Of a stretch of DNA of 64,000 nt, positions 1 to 8,224 are shown one piece after another. Below the pieces are notes generated by a model. The model made no database searches. It was not told the origin of the DNA and saw only the letters and a list, made by a program, of their open reading frames with translations. Position 1 is the first letter of the stretch. Each line of letters begins with the position of its first letter. The translations under genes and the position numbers were made by a program. This DNA is from Chloroflexota bacterium (lineage in GTDB: Bacteria; Chloroflexota; Limnocylindria; Limnocylindrales; CSP1-4): positions 1 through 64,000 of the forward strand of contig JAJZRG010000002.1 of the NCBI GenBank assembly GCA_021802825.1, in the 5' to 3' direction.

Positions 1-1233
1 CGAGTCGCTCAGCAGATCAAGCGCAGCCCGGTAGTCCCCGGCGCCCAGGACGTCGTCGATTGCCCCTGCGACCTGATGGGCCGCTTCGTCGCCTCTGCCC
101 GCGAGGACATATTGACGAGCGGCAACGCGCCAGTCCTCGCCTCGGAAGTAGCTGGCAACTGCGGCATGCATCTCGCGGACGCGTCGCTTGCCGCGCGTCT
201 GTTCGAGGTGCGCGTACAGGAACTCACGGACGAGTGGCGCGAAGTTCCAGCGGTCCATCCCCGGGGCCCGGTGCAGCAGGCCAAGGCTCTCGCTGCTCCT
301 GAGAAGGCCCTCGACTCCGTCGTCGCCTCCGACAACGACCGTTGCCGCCGGGATCGTGACCTCGTCGAGGATCGAGACCTGCGCGAGGAAGTCGGCCAGG
401 TCCGCGGGCGCCTCGGAGAGAACCTCCTCGGCAAGGAAGTCGTAGAGATCGCCATCGGTGGCGCTCAGCTGGGCGACAAGGGCGCGCGGGTCGGGCTGTG
501 GGTGCTCCTCGAGGCGGGCGCGGACGAGGCTCAGGAGGGCTGCCCAACCCTCCGTGCGCGCGACCAGGTCAACCGTCACGTCGTGGTCGAGCGGGATGCC
601 GTAGGCGTCTCGGAACAGCGCCTCGGTCTCCGGGACGTCGAAGCGGAGCTGGTCGCCCTCGATGCGCTGGATCGCATTGCGGCCCTTGAGGCGGACGGGT
701 GGCAGCGCCGGGGCCGACCGCGCGGCGATGATGATGGAGAAGCCGTTGCCGGTCGCCTCGAGCAGGGCGGCCACAATCGGGTCGGTCTCGTCGCTGCCCT
801 CGATCGCCTGGTAGTCGTCGAGGATCAGCGAGAAGCCGTGCGGGCTGGTCGCGCCGAAGCTCGCCATGTCGCCCGCGAGTGCCTCGACAACCTCGTCCTT
901 GGTAGGCCCGCCGGGGCCGAGGGCGCACAGCAGCCGGTAGGTGCTGGAGGCGAAGTCAGGATCGACCTTCCGGCCGCCGGCCACGAGATGCCGGATCATC
1001 GTGAGCCAGTCTCGGTCGTCGCGCTCGAGGCGGTACCAGGAGGTGTTGCGGGGCGTCTGGCTCGACCAGTCGCTCAGGAAGGTGGTCTTGCCGAAACCCG
1101 TGTCGCCGACGACGAGGGCAACGCGGCCGCGGGCGGCTCTGTCCACCCAGGCGTTGAGCCGTCGCCTGGAGAGGGTGTCGGGCCGGACGTAGGGCGGCTC
1201 AATCTTGTCGGCCCGGACCGGCAGGACGCTCAC
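1..1233 (-). CDS. LuxR/MalT-type ATPase regulator, 3' part missing
   Basis: 411 codons are present and the frame runs off the left edge without a stop. The translation has a P-loop near residue 45 (VGDTGFGKT), a Walker B-like LILDDYQ stretch and the helical ATPase region typical of large LuxR-family (LAL/MalT-like) regulators, which use ATP and an inducer to activate transcription. The HTH and sensor parts would lie outside the window. I chose GTG at 1233 because GGAG sits 8 nt upstream; the frame stays open further upstream, so an earlier start is possible. The inducer and target genes cannot be told from this fragment. Confidence 0.75.
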   Translation of the reverse strand, partial: MSVLPVRADKIEPPYVRPDTLSRRRLNAWVDRAARGRVALVVGDTGFGKTTFLSDWSSQTPRNTSWYRLERDDRDWLTMIRHLVAGGRKVDPDFASSTYRLLCALGPGGPTKDEVVEALAGDMASFGATSPHGFSLILDDYQAIEGSDETDPIVAALLEATGNGFSIIIAARSAPALPPVRLKGRNAIQRIEGDQLRFDVPETEALFRDAYGIPLDHDVTVDLVARTEGWAALLSLVRARLEEHPQPDPRALVAQLSATDGDLYDFLAEEVLSEAPADLADFLAQVSILDEVTIPAATVVVGGDDGVEGLLRSSESLGLLHRAPGMDRWNFAPLVREFLYAHLEQTRGKRRVREMHAAVASYFRGEDWRVAARQYVLAGRGDEAAHQVAGAIDDVLGAGDYRAALDLLSDS

Positions 1234-1603
1234 CGGCCGGACTCCGTATGGCGGGAAGAGGACTGGCACGACAGACAGACCCGGTCCCACCGCGACCAGC
1301 TCATGCGCCTCGTGCCCTCGGGACGCGGACGGGGCCGACCAGGGAGTGCTGGACGCGGTCGTTGTGCCGTCGTTGGGCGGAGACGATACGGAGCCCGTCA
1401 ACGGGGCGTCAACTCGCGGCCCCGCAGGTGCGTGCTCGGTCGGGTTGTGACGGCTCTGACCCCGCGTCGAGCCATCGGTGGTGGTCGGCATGCGCGGCAT
1501 CTTGGCGCTGCCGGCTCAACGCGGACTTATCTGCCGATACGCGGAGGGTTGCGTTGATGCTGCCCCGGCGACTGGAGCGGCTTCGGCCGCCTGGCCAGCG
1601 TGG
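1234..1603. other. Gene-free stretch between regulator and dodecin
   Basis: No frame here has a recognisable product. Apart from the candidate minus-strand promoter at 1383-1412 I see no repeat, hairpin or RNA gene. Confidence 0.5.
1383..1412 (-). promoter_or_regulatory. Possible promoter of the LuxR-type regulator
   Basis: On the minus strand TTGACG (1407-1412) is followed after 18 nt by TATCGT (1383-1388). A second TTGACG (1396-1401) lies between them, so the -35 hexamer is repeated 11 bp apart. This would give a leader of about 140 nt before the GTG at 1233. Seen by eye only. Confidence 0.35.
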
Positions 1604-1807
1604 TCAGCCCTCGTATTCGAACCCGATCTTGAGCTCGACCTGGTACTCGACGATCTCGTTGTCCTCCACCTTGGCGGAGGACTTGACGACCTCGACCGTC
1701 CGGATATTGCGCACGGTCTTGGATGCAGTGGCCACGGCCTGGCGCGCCGCGTCGCTCCACGACCGGGAACTGGTCCCGACCATCTCGCGGATGATGATGA
1801 CGCCCAC
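1604..1807 (-). CDS. Dodecin family flavin-binding protein
   Basis: A 67-residue protein, the normal dodecin size. Dodecins form hollow dodecamers that bind flavins (riboflavin, FMN, lumichrome) and are thought to buffer free flavin in the cytoplasm. The family pattern is clear: an N-terminal strand, the helix segment SWSDAARQAVATASKTVRN, then VEVVKSSAKVEDNEIVEYQ ending in the strand KIGFEYEG. The start is GTG, fixed by AGGAGG 6 nt upstream. It looks monocistronic; the next gene upstream ends about 100 nt away. Confidence 0.9.
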   Translation of the reverse strand: MGVIIIREMVGTSSRSWSDAARQAVATASKTVRNIRTVEVVKSSAKVEDNEIVEYQVELKIGFEYEG

Positions 1808-1903
1808 GAAGCTCCTCCTATCGGACGCCGTCAGGATAGGCGCCCCGGGGGTTTGCCCGCTCCCGTGGACGCGCCGCGCTTCCCGTCAGCCGTCGCCCCC
1901 GTT

Positions 1904-2203
1904 TCAGGGCTGCGCGACTGACTCCGCGCGCACCCGGTCGAAACAGGTGCTGCAGTAGACCGGCCGGTCGTTGCGCGGCAGGAAGGGGACCATCGCTTGG
2001 CCGCCGCAGCCGTTGCACACGGCGACGTGATACTCCCGGCCGCCACCCGGCGCCGCCCTTGCCCGCTTGGCTACGGCGCGGCAGGCGGGGCAGCGCTGGG
2101 GCTCGTTGACGAGGCCCTTGCTGGCGAAGAAGGCCTGCTCGCCCGAGGAGAACACGAACGTCTCCCGGCAGTCGCGACACGTCAGCGTCCGGTCCTGCAG
2201 CAC
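1904..2203 (-). CDS. Zinc-ribbon protein with four CxxC motifs
   Basis: A 99-residue protein with CRDC, CPAC, CNGC and CSTC pairs, enough for two treble-clef or zinc-ribbon sites. The first pair follows RTLT and precedes FVFSSGEQAFF, a pattern I know from the small 'zinc-ribbon domain-containing' proteins common in Chloroflexota and Actinobacteria. Their role is not established; nucleic-acid binding or zinc storage are guesses. GTG start with GGAGG about 9 nt upstream. Same direction as dnaB and dodecin but separated from both. Confidence 0.8.
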   Translation of the reverse strand: MLQDRTLTCRDCRETFVFSSGEQAFFASKGLVNEPQRCPACRAVAKRARAAPGGGREYHVAVCNGCGGQAMVPFLPRNDRPVYCSTCFDRVRAESVAQP

Positions 2204-2364
2204 CTTGGCGCCCTCCCTGCGCAGCCCTGGCCCGGCCGACGACGGGGCGAGCGCTGCGGGACGGGCGATCGGCGCGACGGCGGTCGGTTGGGGTCCTCCC
2301 CGACTGCCCGGACAATACGCGGATTGTCAAGGCCCAAAGCCCAGTCGCGTTGGCCTACTCCGTC

Positions 2365-3714
2365 TCAGCCGACGGCCTCGTACCGCTCGCCGGCGTAGTT
2401 GACGAACCGCGTCTGGGCCTTCTTGAACCACAGGTCGATCTCGCCAGTGGGGCCGTTGCGGTGCTTGGCGAGCTTGAGCTTTACGACCTCGCCGTCCGTC
2501 TGCTGGTCGTCCGAACCCCGCTCCTTCTCGCGGTACAGGAACATCACCAGGTCCGCGTCCTGCTCGATCGACCCCGACTCCCGCAGGTCCGAGAGCCTGG
2601 GCTCCTTGGACTCGCGCATCTCGGGCTGGCGCGAGAGCTGGCTGAGCGCGAGGACGGGGACCTTGAGCTCGCGGGCGAGGGCCTTGAGCCCCCGGCTGAT
2701 CTCGCCGACCTCCTGCACGCGGTTCGCGTCCTTGGTGGTGATCGACGACTGCATCAGCTGGAGGTAGTCCACGACGACGAGGTCGAGGCCGTTCTCCGCC
2801 TGGAGGCGGCGGGCCTTCGTCCGCAGCTCCATCGTGCTGATGTTGGGCGTGTCGTCGATGTAGACCGGGGCCTCCGACAGGGCGTTCATCGCCGGTGCGA
2901 TCCTGGCGAAGTCCATCTCCTCGAGGAAGCCGGAGCGCAGTCGCTGGGAGTCGATGCTCGACACGGACGAGAGCAGGCGCAGCACGAGCTGCTCCTTGCT
3001 CATCTCGAGGCTGAAGATGCCCACGCTCTTCTTGTCTCGGACCGCAGCGTGCTCTGCGATGTTGAGCGCGAAGCTGGTCTTGCCGACCGACGGGCGGGCG
3101 GCGAGGATCACGAGGTCGCTGGGCTGGAGGCCCGTGGTCAGCGCGTCGAGGTCCCCGAACCCCGTCCGAATGCCGCTGATCTCGCCGCGGTGCGCGTGCA
3201 GGTAGTCCAGCCGGTCGTAGGCGTCGTGGAGCAGGCTGCGCAGGACCGAGAAGCCGGCCGAGACGCGCCGCTCGCTGACCGCGAACAGCTCCGCCTCCGC
3301 CCGGTCGATGGCCTCGCTGACCTCGGCGGGGTCCTCGTAGCCGATGCCCGCGATCTTGCCCGCGGCGCTGATGAGGTTGCGCAGGACCGCCTTGCGCTCA
3401 ACGATCCGCGCGTACTGGGCTGCGTGCACGGCGGTGGGCGTCTGGTTCGACAACGTGCCGAGATAGGTGCGCCCGCCGATCGATTCGAGGTCTCCGCTGC
3501 GCTCCAGCCACTCCGAGACCGTGACGATGTCGATGGGTTCCCGCCGCTCCGACAGGTCCAGCATGGCTGCGTAGACCCGAGCGTGCGCCTGCCGGTAGAA
3601 GTCCTCCGGCTTGAGGAAGTCCGCGATCTCGATGATGGCGTCCCGGTCGATCAGGACGGCGCCCAGCACGGACTGCTCTGCCTCGATGGATTGCGGCGGA
3701 AGGCGATCGATCAT
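2365..3714 (-). CDS. dnaB: Replicative DNA helicase DnaB
   Basis: 449 residues, the usual DnaB length. The N-terminal helical domain begins LPPQSIEAEQSVLGAVL, the classic DnaB opening that binds primase. The RecA-like ATPase domain starts near residue 170 and has the Walker A motif ARPSVGKTS, Walker B LVVVDYLQLM and the DnaB motif LSQLSRQPEMR. It unwinds DNA ahead of the replication fork as a hexamer. ATG start. In many bacteria dnaB follows rplI directly; here rplI is about 4 kb away on the opposite strand, so that linkage is only partly kept. Confidence 0.97.
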   Translation of the reverse strand: MIDRLPPQSIEAEQSVLGAVLIDRDAIIEIADFLKPEDFYRQAHARVYAAMLDLSERREPIDIVTVSEWLERSGDLESIGGRTYLGTLSNQTPTAVHAAQYARIVERKAVLRNLISAAGKIAGIGYEDPAEVSEAIDRAEAELFAVSERRVSAGFSVLRSLLHDAYDRLDYLHAHRGEISGIRTGFGDLDALTTGLQPSDLVILAARPSVGKTSFALNIAEHAAVRDKKSVGIFSLEMSKEQLVLRLLSSVSSIDSQRLRSGFLEEMDFARIAPAMNALSEAPVYIDDTPNISTMELRTKARRLQAENGLDLVVVDYLQLMQSSITTKDANRVQEVGEISRGLKALARELKVPVLALSQLSRQPEMRESKEPRLSDLRESGSIEQDADLVMFLYREKERGSDDQQTDGEVVKLKLAKHRNGPTGEIDLWFKKAQTRFVNYAGERYEAVG

Positions 3715-3859
3715 GTGGTCCTGATTCTTGGCGGGCGGTGTGACAGGTTGAGTGTCACGGGCTGGCCGAGTCGGCCGCTAGGGCGTTATCCCCGAGCCAG
3801 GTCGCGAAGTTCGCCGCCCTGTGGATTGCCTGTGGACGACGTCGAGCGGGCTGCGCCTG

Positions 3860-3865
3860 TAGGAT
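3860..3865 (+). promoter_or_regulatory. -10 hexamer TAGGAT, leaderless start
   Basis: TAGGAT ends 6 nt before the ATG at 3872; no Shine-Dalgarno is present. Confidence 0.45.
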
Positions 3866-3871
3866 GCCGCC

Positions 3872-4588
3872 ATGGCCGACGTGCGGGTGGTCCCGTTCCT
3901 GGTGTCCGAGCTGCGCCTCGACCCCGAGGAACGGTTGACTTTGGGGCGCGAGTGGTGGCCGTCCTACGCTCATGCGGTGATCCACCGTGATGGCGTCTTC
4001 CTGTTCGACAACGGCGCCGGTCTCGGCAACGCGGAGATTGACGAGATGTTCACGCCCCGCGTCGTACCGCTCGACGACGCGCTCGCTGCTCAGGGCATCG
4101 CGCTCGCCGACGTGACCGGGGTAGCCAACTGCCACCTACATTTCGACCACGCCGGGCAGAACGGGCGGCTCGGGGGAGGCGTGCCGATCTTCGTCCAGCG
4201 CGCCGAGTGGGAGATGGTCCACGAGCCCGACTACACCGTTCCCGAGTGGGTCGACGTGCCGGGGCTCAGGTACGAGGTCATCGACGGGGAGCTCGAGGTG
4301 GCCCCGGGGCTGCGCCTGATCCCGACTCCGGGACACACGCGCGGCCACCAGTCGCTGTGCATTGACACGCCGCAGGGAACGGTGGTGCTGGCGGGCCAGG
4401 CCCTCCAGTCGCGACGCGAGTGGGAAGGTGCCACCGACACCGTCGGGTCGGGGGCCCCAGGCGCTCGTGACCCGCGCTACCCCGAGTCCGTGGAGCGCCT
4501 TCGCGCCCTCGACCCAATTCGCGTCCATTTCGCCCACGACCCGGAGGTCTGGACGCGGGCCGGCGCGGTCAGTCCAGGCGGCGGATGA
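3872..4588 (+). CDS. MBL-fold hydrolase, AHL-lactonase-like
   Basis: 238 residues. The metal site HLHFDHAGQN (HxHxDH) at about residue 88 and a later H in PTPGHTRGH place it in the metallo-beta-lactamase fold, closest in layout to N-acyl homoserine lactonases (AiiA/AttM type), which have the same spacing and a C-terminal H in HFAHDPE. Lactone hydrolysis is therefore likely, but the substrate may be any lactone or ester. The start ATG is 6 nt after a TAGGAT hexamer. Its last 20 nt overlap the 3' end of lexA on the other strand, so the two transcripts converge. Confidence 0.8.
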   Translation: MADVRVVPFLVSELRLDPEERLTLGREWWPSYAHAVIHRDGVFLFDNGAGLGNAEIDEMFTPRVVPLDDALAAQGIALADVTGVANCHLHFDHAGQNGRLGGGVPIFVQRAEWEMVHEPDYTVPEWVDVPGLRYEVIDGELEVAPGLRLIPTPGHTRGHQSLCIDTPQGTVVLAGQALQSRREWEGATDTVGSGAPGARDPRYPESVERLRALDPIRVHFAHDPEVWTRAGAVSPGGG

Positions 4589-5219
4589 CGCCGATCAGCT
4601 TCCCCTGGATCCGCACCGACGGGTAGAACTGGGGCGCGTAGTTCTGGTTGGCCGGCTGCAGGCGCACGCGGTCCTTCTCCCGGAAGAAGCGCTTGAGGGT
4701 GACGGCGTTCTCCTCCACCTGGGCGACCACGATGTCGCCGTCACGGGCCGTCTCCTGCGGGCGGATGACCACGTAGTCCCCGTCCGCGATGTGCGCGTCG
4801 ATCATGGAGTCGCCACGGACCCGGAGGACGTAGGCGTCCCCGCCGGCCGCGAGCACGTCCGGGACGGCGAGCGTCTCCGAAGCGTCCTGGTACGCCTCGA
4901 TGGGCCCGCCGGCCGCGATCTCGCCGATGACTGCGAGGTTGAACGACTCACTGGGCATGGACTGGGGCGTGAGCTCGCTCGACAGGCCGAGCGTCAGCGC
5001 CGCCGTTGGGGTGAGCCGGATGGCGCGCGACTGCGCGGCGCCGCGCTCCAGGTAGCCGTCCCGCTCCAGGATCTGGAGGTGATGGTGGACGGCCGACGTG
5101 GAGGCGAGGCCCACGGCCTTCGCGATCTCGCGAACGGACGGCGGGTAGCCGCGCGCGCGGATCGTGGCGGCGATCACGTCCAAGATCTTGCGTTTGCGTT
5201 CGGCGTCGTGACGGGTCAC
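4569..5219 (-). CDS. lexA: LexA SOS repressor
   Basis: 216 residues from the GTG at 5219, which has AAGGAGA upstream; an upstream in-frame ATG exists but would run through the operator. The N-terminal winged helix (ARGYPPSVREIAKAVGLAS) binds DNA. The C-terminal peptidase domain has the cleavage site A103-G104 in EIAAGGPIEAY, the nucleophile S138 in RGDSMIDAHI and the general base K176 in AVTLKRFF. RecA filaments trigger self-cleavage and so induce the regulon. Its own promoter carries a perfect LexA box, so it is autoregulated. Likely regulon member here: the DUF6504 gene at 10822. Confidence 0.97.
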   Translation of the reverse strand: MTRHDAERKRKILDVIAATIRARGYPPSVREIAKAVGLASTSAVHHHLQILERDGYLERGAAQSRAIRLTPTAALTLGLSSELTPQSMPSESFNLAVIGEIAAGGPIEAYQDASETLAVPDVLAAGGDAYVLRVRGDSMIDAHIADGDYVVIRPQETARDGDIVVAQVEENAVTLKRFFREKDRVRLQPANQNYAPQFYPSVRIQGKLIGVIRRLD

Positions 5220-5244
5220 CGGGCGTCTCCTTCGAGGTGACGCC

Positions 5245-5264
5245 ACTATACAGAACGTACGTTC
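5245..5264 (-). promoter_or_regulatory. lexA promoter with LexA box
   Basis: GAACGTACGTTC (5253-5264) is a perfect 12-bp palindrome fitting the Gram-positive LexA box CGAAC-N4-GTTCG. It lies directly upstream of a -10 hexamer read on the minus strand as TATAGT (5245-5250), so bound LexA would block polymerase. Confidence 0.85.
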
Positions 5265-5325
5265 GATGTCAACTGGTCGCCGCAACGGCCCACCGCGAGG
5301 CCGGCGCCGCCGAGCCAAGCCGGCA

Positions 5326-6564
5326 TCACCTCCCCACCGCCTCGGCTAGCGTGTCCATCTCGACGGGGCCGAGCCCCACCCGCCGCGCCGGCGTCTCCCA
5401 CGCCTTGACGGCCGTCATGACCTCGTCTGCGATGTCGGACGCCCGCTGCTCGGACAGGCGGTAGAACGCGGCCGTGCTCATGACGAGGTCGATGTCTCCG
5501 GTGTGATCGGCGTCGTCGATCGCGAGGGCATGCTCGGGGATCTCGGGCATCGGATTGAGGTCGAACGCCGGCGCCAGGCGCCAGCCGTGCGGGGTCCTGA
5601 TGAAGCCGTGATTGCGGAGGTGGTCATCACGATGCGCGACGGCGACGTTGAACACCACGCGGCGGAACATGTCAGCGAGCATCCCGTTGATGGCACCCGA
5701 CTCCCCGTGGTCCGCGATCGCGAGGGCGATGTCGAGATAACTGGCCTCCTCCATGTCTCGGCGCGAGAGGAGCGTCATGGACGATGCGTAGAGGCGCCGG
5801 GTTGATCCGATCCGGTCGAACCGCTTGGCGGCGAACGAATGGCGGGCGCCGCCGATGCTGAGGAGCCGATGCTCTGGCACATCGATCCCGGCCGCAGCGG
5901 CGATCTCGTTCAGCACGTACTCGCATGCGGCCATGTCGCGCTGGTCAGTCCGCGAGGGGAACTTCGCGATCCAGAGCGACCCGTCGGGGTCCACGTAGCT
6001 TGCCTTCGGGCGAGCGCCACCCAACGAGCTGCCCGGGGCGAGCAGGAGGGCCAGGCTCTCGGCCTCCCGGCTCGCGTCCCTGGGGCGCTCGATCTCCTGC
6101 GCGGCGGCGAGAATCTCGGGCAGGCGCGTCATCGGCGGCACGCCGTCGTTCACGACGAGGTATGAACCGCCGGGCGCGCGGAAGCGCAGCGCGCCCATCC
6201 GCGAGACGTCCGAGATCCTGAGGAGGTAGTCCCATTCGTCGAGGGTCCGCCGCGGGCGGCGCTCGGTCCGCGCGAGGTGCGCCTCGTGCCGGGCGAGCAG
6301 CGTCCGGCCCCAGCGATCGGTTGCCGCGTCGGTGAAGATGCGGTCGATCTTCCCGTCGCGCGGCCACTGGTCACCAGCGAAGAGCCCGTGCAGGGGGTCT
6401 ATCGCGAACGCGTCACGCCGTGCGAGCCAGTCGTCGCTGTAGGCGAAGCCGACGAGCGAGCCACCCGGGGCGCGCGTTCTCCGAAGCGTGCCGATGGTCA
6501 CCGGTCCGCCAAGTTCTGCCGCGTCGAGCTCGACGGAGACCGCGTCGAGTTCGGCGCCGATCAT
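5326..6564 (-). CDS. hipA: HipA-family toxin kinase
   Basis: 412 residues. HipA toxins are Ser/Thr kinases; E. coli HipA phosphorylates glutamyl-tRNA synthetase and causes persistence. Visible landmarks are the glycine-rich loop SSLGGARPKASY near residue 182, the catalytic segment VAHRDDHLRNHGF (D and N of the HipA active site) near residue 310 and the metal-binding AFDLNPMP that follows. The ATG at 6564 overlaps the stop of the upstream HTH gene by 4 nt (ATGA), so toxin translation is coupled to antitoxin translation. All key residues are present, so it should be active. Confidence 0.92.
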   Translation of the reverse strand: MIGAELDAVSVELDAAELGGPVTIGTLRRTRAPGGSLVGFAYSDDWLARRDAFAIDPLHGLFAGDQWPRDGKIDRIFTDAATDRWGRTLLARHEAHLARTERRPRRTLDEWDYLLRISDVSRMGALRFRAPGGSYLVVNDGVPPMTRLPEILAAAQEIERPRDASREAESLALLLAPGSSLGGARPKASYVDPDGSLWIAKFPSRTDQRDMAACEYVLNEIAAAAGIDVPEHRLLSIGGARHSFAAKRFDRIGSTRRLYASSMTLLSRRDMEEASYLDIALAIADHGESGAINGMLADMFRRVVFNVAVAHRDDHLRNHGFIRTPHGWRLAPAFDLNPMPEIPEHALAIDDADHTGDIDLVMSTAAFYRLSEQRASDIADEVMTAVKAWETPARRVGLGPVEMDTLAEAVGR

Positions 6565-6878
6565 GACGCGCTCCTTCTCGGCCGGTAGGTCGGCTTGACC
6601 GCCGCATCCGCGAGCTGCCTGCCGAGTTCGTCGTCGGCCGCGATCGCCGCGATGTCCTCCTCTAGGCCGAGTACCCCGAGCGCGCGGACGAGAACTCCGA
6701 AGCCGACCGACAGGTTGCCCTGCTCGAGCCGGTGCAGGGTGACGCGCGTCACCCCCATCCGCTCGGCCATCCGGTCCGCGGTCATGCGGCGGCGCAGCCG
6801 GGCGAGGCGGATTCGCTCGCCGAGGTCGGCCGCGAGCCTGGTGTAGCGCGGGTACGGCGGGAGGGACCGGTTGCTCAT
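6561..6878 (-). CDS. hipB: HipB-like Xre-family antitoxin
   Basis: 105 residues from the ATG at 6878. A TTG 18 nt upstream gives a longer frame but would sit inside the promoter. An Xre-type HTH spans about residues 25-75 (RIRLARLRRRMTADRMAERM then GVTRVTLHRLEQGNLSVGF). HipB proteins neutralise HipA and repress their operon as dimers. It is followed by hipA with a 4-nt overlap. TAGTCT sits 7 nt before the ATG, so the transcript is probably leaderless. A 10-bp inverted repeat brackets the promoter. Confidence 0.9.
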   Translation of the reverse strand: MSNRSLPPYPRYTRLAADLGERIRLARLRRRMTADRMAERMGVTRVTLHRLEQGNLSVGFGVLVRALGVLGLEEDIAAIAADDELGRQLADAAVKPTYRPRRSAS

Positions 6879-6926
6879 GGATAATAGACTATTCAACTTT
6901 TAGTGTGTTGTCCATCCTATTATCCA
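6878..6926 (-). promoter_or_regulatory. hipBA promoter bracketed by operator arms
   Basis: TGGATAATAG (6878-6887) and its exact reverse complement CTATTATCCA (6917-6926) flank a minus-strand promoter: TGGACA (6909-6914), 17 nt, then TAGTCT (6886-6891). One arm lies just upstream of the -35 and the other overlaps the -10 and start codon. The arms contain the GGATA/TATCC core known from E. coli HipB operators. Confidence 0.75.
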
Positions 6927-7029
6927 ACACGACGTTCGGAGCATGGCCGGCCCGGCAAGATCAGCGAGGGTTCCCCACACCCGGTGGGCGCAGTTTGGCG
7001 ACACGCGCGAGCACGCGAGAGAGCGGTGC

Positions 7030-7035
7030 TACCAT
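7030..7035 (+). promoter_or_regulatory. Possible -10 of the DUF1232-rplI operon
   Basis: TACCAT stands 53 nt before the chosen GTG; no clear -35. Confidence 0.25.
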
Positions 7036-7088
7036 CCCTACTCCCCGGTCCCGCGCTGCGGCGCCGCGGGTTCGGTTCGAGGAGCAGG

Positions 7089-7625
7089 GTGGCTCGATCA
7101 TCGCGGACGGACCGCGAAACCCACGGCGTGAGCGGGACAGGCGACCATCGGGGTATCGGCGCTCGGCGCCTACTCGGCTGGGCGGCGCTGCTGCCGATCG
7201 CGAGTCGCGCGCCCCAGTACGGTCACCTCCTCCTGGACCTTGTCCGGGACGAGCGGATCCCGCTCGCGCGCAAGGCGGGCCTCGCCGCTGCCGTGGGCTA
7301 TCTCGTCGTCGGTCGAGACCTCGTCCCCGACGGCCTGCCGATCATCGGCGGCCTCGATGACGTGATCGTCATCGTGCTGGCCATCGACCTGTTCCTCGAC
7401 GGCGTCCCCGACGAGGTCCTCGACGAGAAGCTGGACGCGCTCGGGGTGGATCGTCGGGCCTTCGAGGAGGATGTCCGCCGCATCCGCCGCTTCACGCCGG
7501 CTCCGCTCCGGCGTATCGTTCGCCGCCTGCCCGACGCCCTGACGTTCGCGGGCGACGCACTGCATCACAGCCAGCTCGGGCCCAGGCTCCGAGGCTGGAT
7601 CAACAAGGAGGGTTCAATCGCGTGA
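7089..7625 (+). CDS. DUF1232 membrane-associated protein
   Basis: 178 residues from the GTG at 7089, which has GAGGAG 4 nt upstream; GTG 7128 is an alternative without a ribosome site. The centre matches the DUF1232 pattern: LLLDLVRDERIPLARKAGLA followed by VGYLVVGRDLVPDGLPIIGG, a hydrophobic hairpin with the conserved D-x-x-P-D-x-x-P motif. The function of this family is unknown. The stop overlaps the rplI start as GTGA, so the two genes are translationally coupled. Confidence 0.75.
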   Translation: MARSSRTDRETHGVSGTGDHRGIGARRLLGWAALLPIASRAPQYGHLLLDLVRDERIPLARKAGLAAAVGYLVVGRDLVPDGLPIIGGLDDVIVIVLAIDLFLDGVPDEVLDEKLDALGVDRRAFEEDVRRIRRFTPAPLRRIVRRLPDALTFAGDALHHSQLGPRLRGWINKEGSIA

Positions 7626-8068
7626 AGGTGATCCTGACGAAGGACGTCCCGAAGCTCGGCAAGACGGGCGAGATGAAGACAGTCGCGGACGGGTACGCCC
7701 AGAACTTCCTCATCCCGCAGAAGGTCGCCGTGCCTGCGTCCGGCGGCGCCTTCCGCGCGTACCAGCACGACATCGCCAGCCGTGAGGACAAGCGGAAGCG
7801 CGAGCGCGAGGAGGCCGAGATCGCGGCCACCCGCATCGGCTCCACCACGCTCACCATGGGCGTCAAGGTGGGCGAGGGCGGCAAGCTCTACGGCTCCATC
7901 AACACCCAGGACATCGCCGAGGCGCTCGGTCGCCGCGGCATCGTCGTGGACAAGCACAAGATCGAGCTCGACCAGCCGATCAAGTCGCTGGGCACCTACA
8001 AGGTCGCCGTGAAGGTGCTCGCGGGCATGACCCCCGAGGTCACGATCGTCGTCGAGCCCAAGGGCTGA
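7622..8068 (+). CDS. rplI: 50S ribosomal protein L9
   Basis: 148 residues, standard for bL9. It opens KVILTKDVPKLGKTGEMKTV and continues DGYAQNFLIPQKVA, the conserved N-terminal RNA-binding domain; a long connecting helix and a C-terminal domain follow. It binds 23S rRNA and supports reading-frame fidelity. The GTG start has AAGGAGG 11 nt upstream and overlaps the previous stop. Unusually it is not next to rpsF, ssb, rpsR or dnaB. A hairpin terminator follows at 8108. Confidence 0.97.
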   Translation: MKVILTKDVPKLGKTGEMKTVADGYAQNFLIPQKVAVPASGGAFRAYQHDIASREDKRKREREEAEIAATRIGSTTLTMGVKVGEGGKLYGSINTQDIAEALGRRGIVVDKHKIELDQPIKSLGTYKVAVKVLAGMTPEVTIVVEPKG

Positions 8069-8107
8069 CGGCCTGCGGGCGACAGGCCCGCGCCAGGCAA
8101 CTCGCCG

Positions 8108-8137
8108 CGCCCCGGTGGTCCGCCGCCGGGGCGTTTC
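8108..8137 (+). terminator. Terminator after rplI
   Basis: CGCCCCGG (8108-8115) pairs with CCGGGGCG (8126-8133) around a 10-nt loop and is followed at once by TTTC. Short U run but otherwise a normal intrinsic terminator. Confidence 0.6.
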
Positions 8138-8212
8138 GATTCGTTGAACCCCGTCGCGCCGCGCGGTCGCGCTCGTCTCGGGGGGCCCAGATTCACGGGT
8201 AGCGGACGCCCG

Positions 8213-8218
8213 TATACT
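8213..8218 (+). promoter_or_regulatory. -10 hexamer TATACT, leaderless start
   Basis: TATACT ends 6 nt before the GTG at 8225. Confidence 0.5.
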
Positions 8219-8224
8219 CCGGCC

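Noticed and set aside
76..1557. 493-codon plus-strand open frame
   Set aside because: Antisense to the LuxR-type ATPase, whose frame shows a P-loop and domain order; the plus frame is Arg/Ala/Gly-rich with no family resemblance, a GC-rich shadow.
4569..5318. LexA start at 5318 giving 249 residues
   Set aside because: It would place the LexA box and -10 inside the coding region; GTG 5219 with AAGGAGA gives the normal length.
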